Below are positions 8,622 to 16,416 of a stretch of 64,000 bases of DNA, in pieces. The position numbers and the translations under genes were made by a program. The notes beneath the pieces were generated by a model. The model worked only from the letters and a program-made list of their open reading frames with translations, made no database searches and was not told the origin of the DNA. How positions within the stretch are numbered: the stretch's first letter is position 1; every line of letters begins with the position of its first letter. Origin of the DNA: Bacteroidota bacterium (GTDB taxonomy: Bacteria; Bacteroidota; Bacteroidia; AKYH767-A; OLB10); contig JADKFA010000010.1 of assembly GCA_016717725.1 (NCBI GenBank), positions 110,162-174,161 on the forward strand, written 5' to 3'.

Positions 8622-9865
8622 TTGGTAAAACCCTATTAAATATTCTGATTATCAAATGCCTATAACAAGGAAATTGGAATCGATTCCAATTTCCTTTTTT
8701 TGTTCATGGAAATCAGCAAAAAAAAGCGTGTTGGGCTGCCAAAGTTTCAATGTTATAAAATGGGGGAAGCAAAATAATAAGCAAAGGTTTAAATGCAAAA
8801 GTTGTGGTTTGCTGTTCACCAGGACAAATAAATCTGTCGCACTAAAAAATCAATTTGTATGGTTTCGCAAATGGGTGTTAAATCGACAAACATTAAATTA
8901 TCTTAGTGACGAAAGTGGTTATAGTGTACGTACTTTGAAAAGGCTTTTTGATCTTTATTTATCTAAAGCCCCAGAGCTAAAGTTTTACCCCAGTGAAAAA
9001 TTAAACTTACTGATTGATGGTACTTATTTCAGTAATGACATTTGTTTAATTATATATCGAGATAATCAAATTAAGTTCACTCAGCTTTATCGGATTACCG
9101 ATGGGGAACATTATGTAGAGATCAAGGAAGATCTCGAGAATTTGCTATCTCTAGGAATTCAAATCGAAAGTATTACTTGTGATGGACACAGGGCTATTTT
9201 AAAGGCAGCAAAAGAAGTATGTAAGGATGTAATACTTCAACGATGCACAGTTCACGTACAGAGGGAGTGTAAAATATGGCTAACAACAAATCCAAAGAGT
9301 GAGGCTGGAATGGTTTTGCTGGCAATATGCAATAAGTTATCTCTAATTAAAACACACCAAGACGCACAATTATGGATGAAGTCAATCTATGATTGGTACA
9401 GAACGTACAAGATGTATGTAGAAGAGAAATCTATCAGTTCAACAACAGGAAGGTATTGGTTTAAACATAAAATGGTTAGGAGGTCTTTTGTCTTAATAAA
9501 AAATGCAATGCCTAATCTCTTTCAATATCTATTTAATGACAGAGTACCCAAGTCAACCAATGGTTTGGAATCATTCTTTGGACATTTAAAAAGTCATTTG
9601 CTATTACATCGTGGAATGACAAAAGAGCACAGAAAGAATTTCATTCGTTGGTATCTATACTTTAGAAACAATGAATAGGTTTTTTTAGCCATTAAGGATG
9701 CCAATAAATAAAAACAGGGAACATAGTCCCCTGAATTATTGTATATCCATAAACCCTATTGCTGGTAGGTTGCTCCTCAGCATTGCCTACTTCCTCTTTG
9801 GGTTCATGCTCGTAATTAACTAAATAATTTTGTGAAAAACACCAACTATTTTTGGCCTCATTACC
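8601..9865 (+). mobile_element. Insertion sequence (IS256/mutator-like) inside a YhcG gene
   Basis: About 1265 bp carrying one transposase gene. The ends form imperfect 25-bp inverted repeats (8602-8626 and 9841-9865), with 20 of 25 positions matching and a shared 13-base core AAAAATAGTTGGT. The host sequence ATTTTAT is duplicated at 8594-8600 and 9866-9872, giving a 7-bp target duplication (8 bp with one mismatch). The insertion lies between the FY and LSYP codons of the nuclease gene, and both halves stay in the same frame. The exact left boundary (8601 or 8602) cannot be fixed. Confidence 0.85.
8656..9678 (+). CDS. IS transposase with N-terminal zinc ribbon, mutator/IS256-like
   Basis: A 340-residue DDE transposase. 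The N-terminus has a zinc-ribbon-like pair (the CSWK...GCQSF region, then FKCKSCGLLFT near residue 54). The core shows LLIDGTYFSND (first Asp, near 118), SITCDGHRAILKAAKE (second Asp, near 174), the mutator-type helix segment CTVHVQRECKIWL, and STNGLESFFGHLKSHL (Glu near 313). CxxHxxR together with the final GLExFFGHLK pattern suggests the mutator superfamily, closest to the zinc-ribbon IS1249-like branch. The exact IS family is uncertain. It appears intact and is therefore potentially active. Confidence 0.82.
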   Translation: MPITRKLESIPISFFCSWKSAKKSVLGCQSFNVIKWGKQNNKQRFKCKSCGLLFTRTNKSVALKNQFVWFRKWVLNRQTLNYLSDESGYSVRTLKRLFDLYLSKAPELKFYPSEKLNLLIDGTYFSNDICLIIYRDNQIKFTQLYRITDGEHYVEIKEDLENLLSLGIQIESITCDGHRAILKAAKEVCKDVILQRCTVHVQRECKIWLTTNPKSEAGMVLLAICNKLSLIKTHQDAQLWMKSIYDWYRTYKMYVEEKSISSTTGRYWFKHKMVRRSFVLIKNAMPNLFQYLFNDRVPKSTNGLESFFGHLKSHLLLHRGMTKEHRKNFIRWYLYFRNNE

Positions 9866-9866
9866 A

Positions 9867-10607
9867 TTTTATCTGTCTTATCCAATTTGGCAGACAGTGT
9901 CTGCCAAATTAAACTGGAGTCATTTTATTTTACTTATTGGTATTTCAGATGAGTCTACACGCATATTTTATGAAAAGCAATCCATCAACGAAAATTGGTC
10001 AATACGAGAACTAGAACGTCAAATTAACTCATCTCTATATGAGCGACTTGCTCTTAGTAGAAATAAAAAAGAGGTATTGCGTTTACCTACAAAGAGCAAA
10101 CAATCAAGTGCACCTTCTGAACTAATTAAAGACCCCTATGTATTAGATTTTCTAAGAATTCCACAAAGCAATAAAGTTACAGAGAAGCAACTCGAACAAA
10201 AGATTATTGATAATTTGCAATTGTTTTTATTAGAATTAGGGAAAGGGTTTGCATTTATCGGTCGTCAATATAAAATCTCTTTTAGAAATAAGCATTTCTA
10301 TATTGATCTTGTATTTTACCATCGCATTTTGAAATGCTTTATACTAATTGACTTAAAAACAAAGGCAGTTCGACATAACGACATTGGTCAAATGAATCTC
10401 TACCTTAATTTTTTCAAAAGCGAAGAAAATACAGAAGGAGATAACGAACCAATGGGTATCATTCTTTCAGCTGATAAGGATGAAGTATTGGTAGAATATG
10501 CCACAGGAGGAATTTCCAACAAAATATTTGTTTCTAAATACCAGCTTTACCTTCCCAATAAAAAGCAATTAGAAAAGCAGGTAAAATCTATAATGGAAGA
10601 GGTCTAG
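9867..10607 (+). pseudogene. YhcG/DUF1016 nuclease, 3' fragment with PD-(D/E)XK domain
   Basis: The distal part of the interrupted nuclease begins FYLSYPIWQTVSAKLNWSHF, a hallmark of DUF1016. It then has SIRELERQINSSLYERLALS. The C-terminal nuclease domain shows FAFIGRQYKI, FYIDLVFYHRILKCFILIDL and the KTKAVRH segment, which supply the D...(D/E)xK catalytic residues of YhcG. The first six bases come from the duplicated target. Apart from the insertion the frame is undamaged, so the disruption looks recent. A separate product starting inside this fragment would lack the N-terminal domain. Confidence 0.85.
9884..9910. repeat. 27-bp perfect palindrome inside the YhcG coding sequence
   Basis: Two perfect 13-bp arms (AATTTGGCAGACA and its complement) around a single G at 9897. 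It encodes part of the conserved IWQTVSAK segment and lies 18 bases from the right end of the insertion sequence. Confidence 0.85.
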
Positions 10608-10611
10608 TATA

Positions 10612-11187
10612 TCACTTCCTCAAATTTATACTTTTATCGGCATACTGATTCAATTCTCGCAATTGATTGTTGATCCAAACTTCCCATTTACGCTCTACTC
10701 CTACTTCACCATGGTGATCCTTGTCGAAAGCCGCTTGTTTTTTTAGCAGAGACTTAAACATGTGTTTGTACTTCTTTTTTGCTTTCTTTAAGTTCCATTC
10801 ATTTCGTAAATCGTATTTGAGTTTACGCGAATAAATTTCTGCTATATTAAAATGGGCTTGTTCATGCTCTAAAGTTCCTCTATTATTCTTATCCCGAATC
10901 CAAGATTGCGAAGGTTCCATGAATGAATAAATTTCGTACTTCAAATTATTTCCTCGTTGCTCGTAGGAGAATTTAATTCCGCAATAAATATATCCTTCTA
11001 ATTGAGCATAGGTATTTCGCCCTACTTTTTGCTTTTGAGGTACATTGGCTAAATTTTTTTTGAAATCATCCGTAGTGAGTCCGTTTAGTTGATTCCACAC
11101 TACCTCTCGAGAATTTTCCTGTGCTGAGAGATGGAATCCCAGCAACATGGTTAAGCAGAGGATGAGAAATAGCTTGATTTTAATCAT
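10612..11187 (-). CDS. DUF922 secreted putative zinc-dependent protease
   Basis: A 191-residue exported protein. The ATG at 11187 gives the signal peptide MIKIKLFLILCLTMLLGFHLSAQ; upstream in-frame ATGs would spoil it. The DUF922 core contains LEHEQAHFNIAEIYSRKL near residue 118, an HExxH-like zinc-binding helix (here HEQAH). Family members are thought to be secreted or periplasmic metalloproteases, mainly from this motif. It is convergent with the YhcG fragment, only 4 bases apart, so the two genes share a terminator region. A possible -7 element TATTTTTG lies at 11241-11248. Confidence 0.75.
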   Translation of the reverse strand: MIKIKLFLILCLTMLLGFHLSAQENSREVVWNQLNGLTTDDFKKNLANVPQKQKVGRNTYAQLEGYIYCGIKFSYEQRGNNLKYEIYSFMEPSQSWIRDKNNRGTLEHEQAHFNIAEIYSRKLKYDLRNEWNLKKAKKKYKHMFKSLLKKQAAFDKDHHGEVGVERKWEVWINNQLRELNQYADKSINLRK

Positions 11188-11240
11188 GGATCGATTCTCT
11201 AACGAAAATAAGGTGTAATTTAGTACTTTTCTTATATTTA

Positions 11241-11248
11241 CAAAAATA
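11241..11248 (-). promoter_or_regulatory. Putative -7 element for the DUF922 gene
   Basis: Read on the minus strand this is TATTTTTG, matching TAnnTTTG, 53 bases upstream of the ATG at 11187. No convincing -33 TTG was found at the expected spacing, so this is weak. Confidence 0.35.
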
Positions 11249-11291
11249 TACATCATAGAAGTGAATTGATGATGAGGTTACTCATAGCTAA

Positions 11292-11320
11292 TTTTTCTCG
11301 CAAAGGCGCAAAGGCGCAAA
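11292..11320. repeat. 'CTCGCAAAGGCGCAAAGGCGC' intergenic repeat
   Basis: A copy of the repeat that also occurs near 72-100. Related degenerate GC-rich intergenic copies are near 15618-15656, 33743-33780 and 35591-35632. It lies between the DUF922 gene and the metallo-hydrolase. Confidence 0.6.
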
Positions 11321-11455
11321 GAAGAAAAATAGCTCGCTAAGTCCAAAGAAAGAATATTTCTCGCTAAAGTGGTGTATCACACAAAGACCTAAGAAAGATA
11401 ATTCCTTGCAATTACTTAGAGACTTTTAAAATTAAAAACGCAGAATAGATTTAAT

Positions 11456-12889
11456 ATGCAAATAACATTTCACGGGGCAGCCCAAACCGTTACGGGAAGC
11501 AAGCATCTCATTACCACAGACCGAGGTAAAAAAATATTACTCGATTGTGGTCTCTTTCAAAACAAAGGTGGTGATAATGCAGAACTGAATCGGCATTTTG
11601 GATTTGATCCCATGGAAGTGGATTATATGATTTTATCCCATGCTCATATTGATCATTCTGGGAATATCCCCCATCTGGTGAAGCAAGGTTTTGCGGGTCC
11701 TATTTATTGTACGGAAGCGACTTTAGATTTGTGCTCTATCATGCTTGAAGACAGTGCTCATATCCAAGAAAGTGATTTGAATTACTTGAATAAAAAAAGG
11801 AAAAGAAGGGGACAAAAGGCATTAGATCCATTATATACTTTGGAAGATGTTCAAAAAGCATTGAAATTATTTGTAACAGTACCCATGAATGAAAAAATAG
11901 CGATTGATCAACATATTCGTTTTCATTTTACCGACGCAGGGCATATTTTAGGTAGCGCAGCAGTAAACTTAGAGGTTGATGAGCGAACCCAGAAGTCTAA
12001 GCAAAGCGATGTACTTCAGGGCGAGGTTGTAAAAATTTTCTTTTCGGGAGATACTGGGCGATTCAACGATTATATATTAAAATCTCCTCAACCCTTTCCC
12101 CAAGCAGATTATATCATCACTGAATCGACTTATGGCGATCGATTACATGAAGATGCTGAAAATACGGAGCTTGAATTATTACAAATAGTGCATCAAACTT
12201 GCATCATAAACAAAGGAAAATTAATTATTCCAGCTTTTAGTTTAGGCAGAACCCAAGAAATCGTTTATGCACTCAATCGACTATTCAACAAAGGCCAACT
12301 CGAGAAAGTCCCAGTTTATGTGGATTCCCCTCTTGCCATTAGTGCAACCTCTATTATGCGGAAGCATAAAAATTCGTTCAATCCAGAAATCGTGGAGTAT
12401 ATGAAGAAAGATGATGATCCATTTGGATTTGAGAGCTTACATTATATCCAAGATGTGGAATTATCGAAGGAGTTGAATGAGAAAAAAGAACCCTGTATAA
12501 TAATTTCAGCCTCTGGTATGATGGAAGCTGGCCGGATAAAGCACCATCTTAAAAATAATATTATTGATGCTAAAAATACAGTATTAATTGTAGGGTTTGT
12601 ACCACCAGGATCATTAGGAGATCGTATGATCCAGGGTGAAAAAGAAGTCCGGATTTTTGGTAAGATGGTTCCTTTAAGAGCGAGTGTTAAAGTGATGGGT
12701 TCCTATAGCGCACATGCTGATTATAAAGAACTCATGAAATATTTAGCTTGTCAAAACCCATCTCAAGTGAAGCGAATGTTCTTAGTACATGGCGAAAAAG
12801 ATGCACAATTAACCTTTAAAAAGCATTTGCATGGAATGGGATTTTCCGACATTGTTATTCCCATGATGCATGAAAGTTTTACTTTATAG
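11456..12889 (+). CDS. MBL-fold beta-CASP metallo-hydrolase (RNA-processing exonuclease type)
   Basis: A 477-residue zinc hydrolase of the CPSF73/YtgC-like branch. Metallo-beta-lactamase motifs run in order: SHAHIDHSG (residues 61-69), DAGHILGSA near 161, and FSGDTGR near 196. The beta-CASP insertion follows with the IIPAFSLGRTQEIVYAL helix near 256, ISASGMMEAGRI near 350, SYSAHADYKEL near 417 and VHGEKDA near 444. Such proteins cleave RNA, as endo- or 5' exonuclease, in the cytoplasm. The domain order and length match bacterial single-chain members. Precise substrate specificity cannot be read from sequence. The gene is followed by an independently promoted DUF2892 gene. Confidence 0.9.
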   Translation: MQITFHGAAQTVTGSKHLITTDRGKKILLDCGLFQNKGGDNAELNRHFGFDPMEVDYMILSHAHIDHSGNIPHLVKQGFAGPIYCTEATLDLCSIMLEDSAHIQESDLNYLNKKRKRRGQKALDPLYTLEDVQKALKLFVTVPMNEKIAIDQHIRFHFTDAGHILGSAAVNLEVDERTQKSKQSDVLQGEVVKIFFSGDTGRFNDYILKSPQPFPQADYIITESTYGDRLHEDAENTELELLQIVHQTCIINKGKLIIPAFSLGRTQEIVYALNRLFNKGQLEKVPVYVDSPLAISATSIMRKHKNSFNPEIVEYMKKDDDPFGFESLHYIQDVELSKELNEKKEPCIIISASGMMEAGRIKHHLKNNIIDAKNTVLIVGFVPPGSLGDRMIQGEKEVRIFGKMVPLRASVKVMGSYSAHADYKELMKYLACQNPSQVKRMFLVHGEKDAQLTFKKHLHGMGFSDIVIPMMHESFTL

Positions 12890-12930
12890 AAACTGATTAA
12901 AATCATTTGCCAAGCTGATTTATAATTGGA

Positions 12931-12958
12931 TTGATTGCCTTCAAGCAGTTTATTTTTG
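12931..12958 (+). promoter_or_regulatory. Promoter for the DUF2892 gene
   Basis: TTG at 12931-12933, a 17-base spacer and TATTTTTG at 12951-12958 match the Bacteroidota promoter consensus, 25 bases upstream of the ATG at 12984. Confidence 0.5.
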
Positions 12959-12983
12959 AAAATGAAATTTATACTGAATTATC

Positions 12984-13181
12984 ATGAAAGCAAATGAAAG
13001 TTCTACGGATCGTGTAGTCAGAGTGTTTTTGGGAGTGGCAATTGCCATGTATTTTGTTTATCATAATAGTTCATGGGCGCTCGTTGGACTCATCCCTTTT
13101 GTTACTGGAGTAGTGGGTATTTGCCCTCTATACAGCATTTTGGGAATCAATACTTGTAAAGTCAAAGCGGGAGATGTCTGA
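12984..13181 (+). CDS. DUF2892 (YgaP-like transmembrane) small protein
   Basis: A 65-residue protein with two membrane spans. It matches the DUF2892 pattern: RVVRVFLGVAIA at the start, then GLIPFVTGVVGICPLYSILG and a C-terminal CK motif. In other bacteria this domain is fused to rhodanese (YgaP) or stands alone near sulfur or redox genes. Here it is alone, between the metallo-hydrolase and the sensor kinase. The two cysteines, GICPLY and NTCK, are the family's conserved ones. The function is unknown. Confidence 0.8.
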   Translation: MKANESSTDRVVRVFLGVAIAMYFVYHNSSWALVGLIPFVTGVVGICPLYSILGINTCKVKAGDV

Positions 13182-13255
13182 TTTTAATATAGTTCCATAT
13201 TCTTCAAAGTCTATGAAATTATTTACATTTATTGCGTAGACAAGGAAAAGTGATT

Positions 13256-14494
13256 ATGGATAATATTAATAGAAGTGAAATTATTGATACCGTTTTTAAG
13301 GACGCCACTGAAGGGATCATAGTGTCGGATATGGATGGATATATTCGTATGGCTAATAGTTCGGCAGCTAGGATGTTGGGCTATACTGATGTTGAGTTGC
13401 ATGCGTTGAAGATTGAAGATATTGTCCCCTCCAAAATTCGAGGTCGTCATCACCAGCATCGAGAAAATTATAACAAGGAATTAAATGCTCGTCCGATGGG
13501 TGCTGGACTAGATCTCTACGCTGAAAGAAAAGACGGGACACAATTACCAGTTGAGATTAGTTTAAGTCCAGTACAAATCAAGGGAAAAAAATTCATAGTT
13601 GCATTTATCATAGACATCACCGTAAGAAAAGGCATTGAAGTAACGGTGAATGAGAAACAACAAGAATTGGAACGTGTTGCAGCGGCTCTTATCACCACCA
13701 ATGAAGGGTTGGAGAAAAAAGTTTCTGATCGAACCAAAGTGTTGCAAGAAGCCATTCGGGAGTTGGAAAAATCGAGGAATGAATTAAAAGTTGCACTCGA
13801 GAAAGAGAAAGATCTTAATGATCTTAAATCGAGATTTATTTCGATGGCTTCGCATGAGTTCAGAACTCCGCTCACGACAATTCTTTCCTCCGCCAGCTTA
13901 ATTTCAGAATATGTGGAGACCTCTAATAACGACAAAAGAGAAAAACATATTTCTAGAATTAAATCCGCAGTAAACAATTTGAATGACATATTAAGCGACT
14001 TTTTATCGCTCAGCAAGTTAGAAGAAGGAAAAATACATACTGAATATAGAAAATTTGATTTGCCACATTTAGTGATTGAAGTTGTGAGTGATTTACAATT
14101 AAATGCTAAGGTTGGACAGGAAATCGTTTATCAACATGAAGGAAATACTGAAGTAATTCTAGATAGTAAATTGATCAAGAATATTCTTATAAATCTGATT
14201 AATAATGCCGTTAAATTTAGTCCTGAAAATAAAAAAATAAATGTTAGCACCATTGTGAATGATGACTCTGTTTCTTTTGAAATAAAAGACCAAGGAATTG
14301 GAATTAGTTTAGAAGATCAAAAGCACTTATTCGAACGTTTCTTTAGAGCAAAAAATGCATTTAATATTCAGGGTACTGGATTAGGATTGCACATTGTGGG
14401 AAGTTACGTTGACTTAATGAATGGGAGCTTAGAACTCAACAGTGAATTAGAAAAAGGAACCGCCATAAAAATTACATTCTTTCAGCAAAAATAA
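13256..14494 (+). CDS. PAS-domain sensor histidine kinase, FixL-like
   Basis: A 412-residue soluble kinase with no membrane span, so it senses in the cytoplasm. The PAS domain spans residues 5-120 and contains RGRHHQHRENY and ERKDGTQLPVEISLSP, as in FixL-type PAS domains. A coiled coil follows (about 125-185), then a HisKA dimerisation domain with the phospho-accepting His in SHEFRTP near 199. The ATPase domain has NLINNAVKFSPE near 314, DQGIGIS near 345 and GTGLGLHIV near 373. ATG at 13256 is chosen over a TTG 24 bases upstream. The response regulator starts 6 bases after its stop, so they form one unit. Oxygen or redox sensing is inferred from FixL similarity and the adjacent cbb3 genes; haem binding is not proven. 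Confidence 0.87.
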   Translation: MDNINRSEIIDTVFKDATEGIIVSDMDGYIRMANSSAARMLGYTDVELHALKIEDIVPSKIRGRHHQHRENYNKELNARPMGAGLDLYAERKDGTQLPVEISLSPVQIKGKKFIVAFIIDITVRKGIEVTVNEKQQELERVAAALITTNEGLEKKVSDRTKVLQEAIRELEKSRNELKVALEKEKDLNDLKSRFISMASHEFRTPLTTILSSASLISEYVETSNNDKREKHISRIKSAVNNLNDILSDFLSLSKLEEGKIHTEYRKFDLPHLVIEVVSDLQLNAKVGQEIVYQHEGNTEVILDSKLIKNILINLINNAVKFSPENKKINVSTIVNDDSVSFEIKDQGIGISLEDQKHLFERFFRAKNAFNIQGTGLGLHIVGSYVDLMNGSLELNSELEKGTAIKITFFQQK

Positions 14495-14500
14495 AAAAAC

Positions 14501-15562
14501 ATGAACAAGAAGATTTTATTAATCGAAGACAATGCAGATGTACGTGAAAACACAGCTGAAATTTTGGAATTAGCACATTACAAAGTTTTCACAGCGCCTG
14601 ATGGTAAAGAAGGAGTGGAATTGGCTCGTCAGGAACAGCCTGATTTAATTATTTGCGATATCATGATGCCTGGTTTGGATGGCTATGGTGTATTGCATCT
14701 TTTGGGAAAAGATCCTGCGATGGCTGCTATCCCATTTATTTTCCTCACTGCTAAAGCAGAACGTAGCGATATGCGCAAAGGAATGGACATGGGAGCTGAT
14801 GATTATATTACTAAACCTTTTGATAAAACCGAATTATTAAATGCTGTAGAAAGTAGAATTAAAAAAGCTGAAGTACTGAAAAAGGAATACGAAAAAGATT
14901 TTGACGGTTTGAGTACCTTCATCAGTGATGTGGCGGGATCAAATGCTTTAAAAAAATTCTTAGAAGGCAAAAAAATAAATCATTATAAAAAGAAAGAAAC
15001 CATTTATCTTGAAGGAAATTTCCCTAATGGTCTTTACTATATCAATCATGGTAAAGTAAAGATTTTCAAAACTCATGAGTATGGTAAAGAGCTCATCACA
15101 GATCTCTTAAAGGAAGGTGATTTCTTTGCTTACACGAGTTTGCTAGAGGAAAAACCATACAATGAATCAGCCGAGACTTTAGAGGATTCAGAAATTATTT
15201 TTATCCCAAAAGACGAGTTCCACAATATGATTTTTGGAAATGTATCGGTGACACGTAGCTTCTTAAAAATTCTTACCAAAGGAGTTGTCGACAAACAAGA
15301 TCGTTTAGTGGATTTAGCATATAGTTCTGTAAGAAAAAGAACTGCTGAAGCTTTACTCCTACTTCAAGAAAAATATCAAAATAAAGACGAAGGGCAGTTT
15401 TCAATGGCCATTGCTCGTGATGACTTGGCGAACATTGTAGGTACAGCTACAGAATCATTGATCAGAACGTTAAGTGATTTTAAAGAAGAAAACTTAATTG
15501 AGATTAAGAGCGGAAAAATAAATATCATCAATGAAAATAAATTGAGATCGTTGAAAGGATAG
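14501..15562 (+). CDS. Receiver-CRP/FNR fusion response regulator
   Basis: A 353-residue protein joining two regulator classes. Residues 1-125 form a receiver domain with LLIEDNAD, the phospho-acceptor Asp in CDIMMPG near 53, and the conserved Lys in TKPF near 106. Residues 150-265 form a cyclic-nucleotide-binding-like barrel (IYLEGNFPNGLYYINHGKVK, then GDFFAYTSLLEEKPYNESAE). Residues 280-345 form a CRP-type winged helix (AIARDDLANIVGTATESLIR). No cysteine cluster typical of FNR iron-sulfur binding is visible, so phosphorylation by the adjacent kinase is the likely input. Three FNR-like operators lie between the next divergent genes, which makes the cbb3 cluster the obvious target. Confidence 0.9.
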   Translation: MNKKILLIEDNADVRENTAEILELAHYKVFTAPDGKEGVELARQEQPDLIICDIMMPGLDGYGVLHLLGKDPAMAAIPFIFLTAKAERSDMRKGMDMGADDYITKPFDKTELLNAVESRIKKAEVLKKEYEKDFDGLSTFISDVAGSNALKKFLEGKKINHYKKKETIYLEGNFPNGLYYINHGKVKIFKTHEYGKELITDLLKEGDFFAYTSLLEEKPYNESAETLEDSEIIFIPKDEFHNMIFGNVSVTRSFLKILTKGVVDKQDRLVDLAYSSVRKRTAEALLLLQEKYQNKDEGQFSMAIARDDLANIVGTATESLIRTLSDFKEENLIEIKSGKINIINENKLRSLKG

Positions 15563-15811
15563 TTGAGTGATTTTCGGACTTTTTTTTAAAAAATATCGTT
15601 GAATTACTATTAATGTTAACCGCAAGGGACGCAAGGAAGGCGCTGTGGTCGCAAGGCGGATTTCTGTAAGTAAAATAGTTGCTTTATCGGTTTTAAAAAA
15701 TTATGGTGGGATTCTTTATGTATTTAAAATCTTAGCGATCTTAGTGAAATTGCCTTATAAATAAGTTTCACATTCATCTTGCAAAGCCAATAAATTAGAC
15801 CAAAAACAATT
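15563..15811. other. Intergenic region with a GC-rich intergenic repeat
   Basis: Holds a degenerate 'accgcaagggacgcaaggaagg' repeat near 15618-15656. No gene or clear terminator is seen. It separates the converging regulator gene and the minus-strand gene ending at 15812. Confidence 0.5.
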
Positions 15812-16255
15812 TTAATAAGGATCGATATTATCCAAATTTTCTCTGTTCTCTTTTATTTGAGTTGACAACTCCGCACCTTCATTATTTTGTTGAAGTAAGG
15901 TCCAATTGTCGGTTGCAGAGGTTTCAAGCCACACATTACCTGATTTTCGAAAGACTTGTGCTGCCAATCCGAAGTCGGAAAAAATTAATAACTCCAATTG
16001 ATTTACAGTCATTCCAGAATTAATCTCTAAATGGGATTCTGGACGATTATTTCTAATTTCTCTTACAAGTTTATTTGCATCGAGCAATAAACTTTTAGAT
16101 GATCCCTCCCCTATTTTATGTGGAGCTTTAAAAAATTCAAGTTTCAAGAATGGGAAGTATGAATTAAAATCCTTTTGAATTTCTATTAATTTACGCTCGT
16201 CACTGATCAGAATTTTCAGCATTTCATTTTGGTTAAATCGACTATACATGTCCAA
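15812..16255 (-). CDS. Conserved Bacteroidota protein of unknown function
   Basis: A 147-residue soluble protein, with no signal peptide or membrane span. It has a recognisable conserved pattern: FNSYFPFLKLEFFKAPHK near residue 30, then MTVNQLELLIFSDFGLAAQV and FRKSGNVWLETSATDNWTL near 108-126. I recall homologues of this kind in many Bacteroidota but no assigned function. An alternative start is the Met of MLKILIS at residue 12. It is divergent from ccoI and shares the operator-containing gap at 16256-16416, so it may be controlled by the same regulator. Confidence 0.6.
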   Translation of the reverse strand: MDMYSRFNQNEMLKILISDERKLIEIQKDFNSYFPFLKLEFFKAPHKIGEGSSKSLLLDANKLVREIRNNRPESHLEINSGMTVNQLELLIFSDFGLAAQVFRKSGNVWLETSATDNWTLLQQNNEGAELSTQIKENRENLDNIDPY

Positions 16256-16297
16256 TGTTTATTCTACAAAAATGAAAGAAATATTTTCGCATATCTA

Positions 16298-16369
16298 TGA
16301 CATAAGTCAACTATTGCACTGACTAATTCCGAATTGACATCGATCACGTTTAAAACTGACTTTAGTCAC
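16298..16369. promoter_or_regulatory. Three FNR/CRP-type operator sites upstream of the cbb3 cluster
   Basis: Three dyads of the TTGAY-N4-RTCAA type: TGACATAAGTCA at 16298-16309, TTGACATCGATCAC at 16334-16347 and TGACTTTAGTCA at 16357-16368. Sites 1 and 3 are perfect TGAC-N4-GTCA dyads. Site 3 is centred at 16362.5, about 41.5 bases before the start point expected from the -7 element at 16392-16399, the class II activation position. The receiver-CRP fusion encoded nearby is the obvious binding candidate. Confidence 0.65.
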
Positions 16370-16391
16370 TAACTTTTTTTAACGTTTAAAG

Positions 16392-16399
16392 TAAACTTG
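16392..16399 (+). promoter_or_regulatory. Putative -7 element of the ccoI promoter
   Basis: TAAACTTG matches TAnnTTTG with one mismatch and lies 17 bases upstream of the ccoI ATG. A poor -33 region would be expected for an activator-dependent promoter, and none is obvious. Confidence 0.4.
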
Positions 16400-16416
16400 C
16401 TCGACAAGAATGAATC

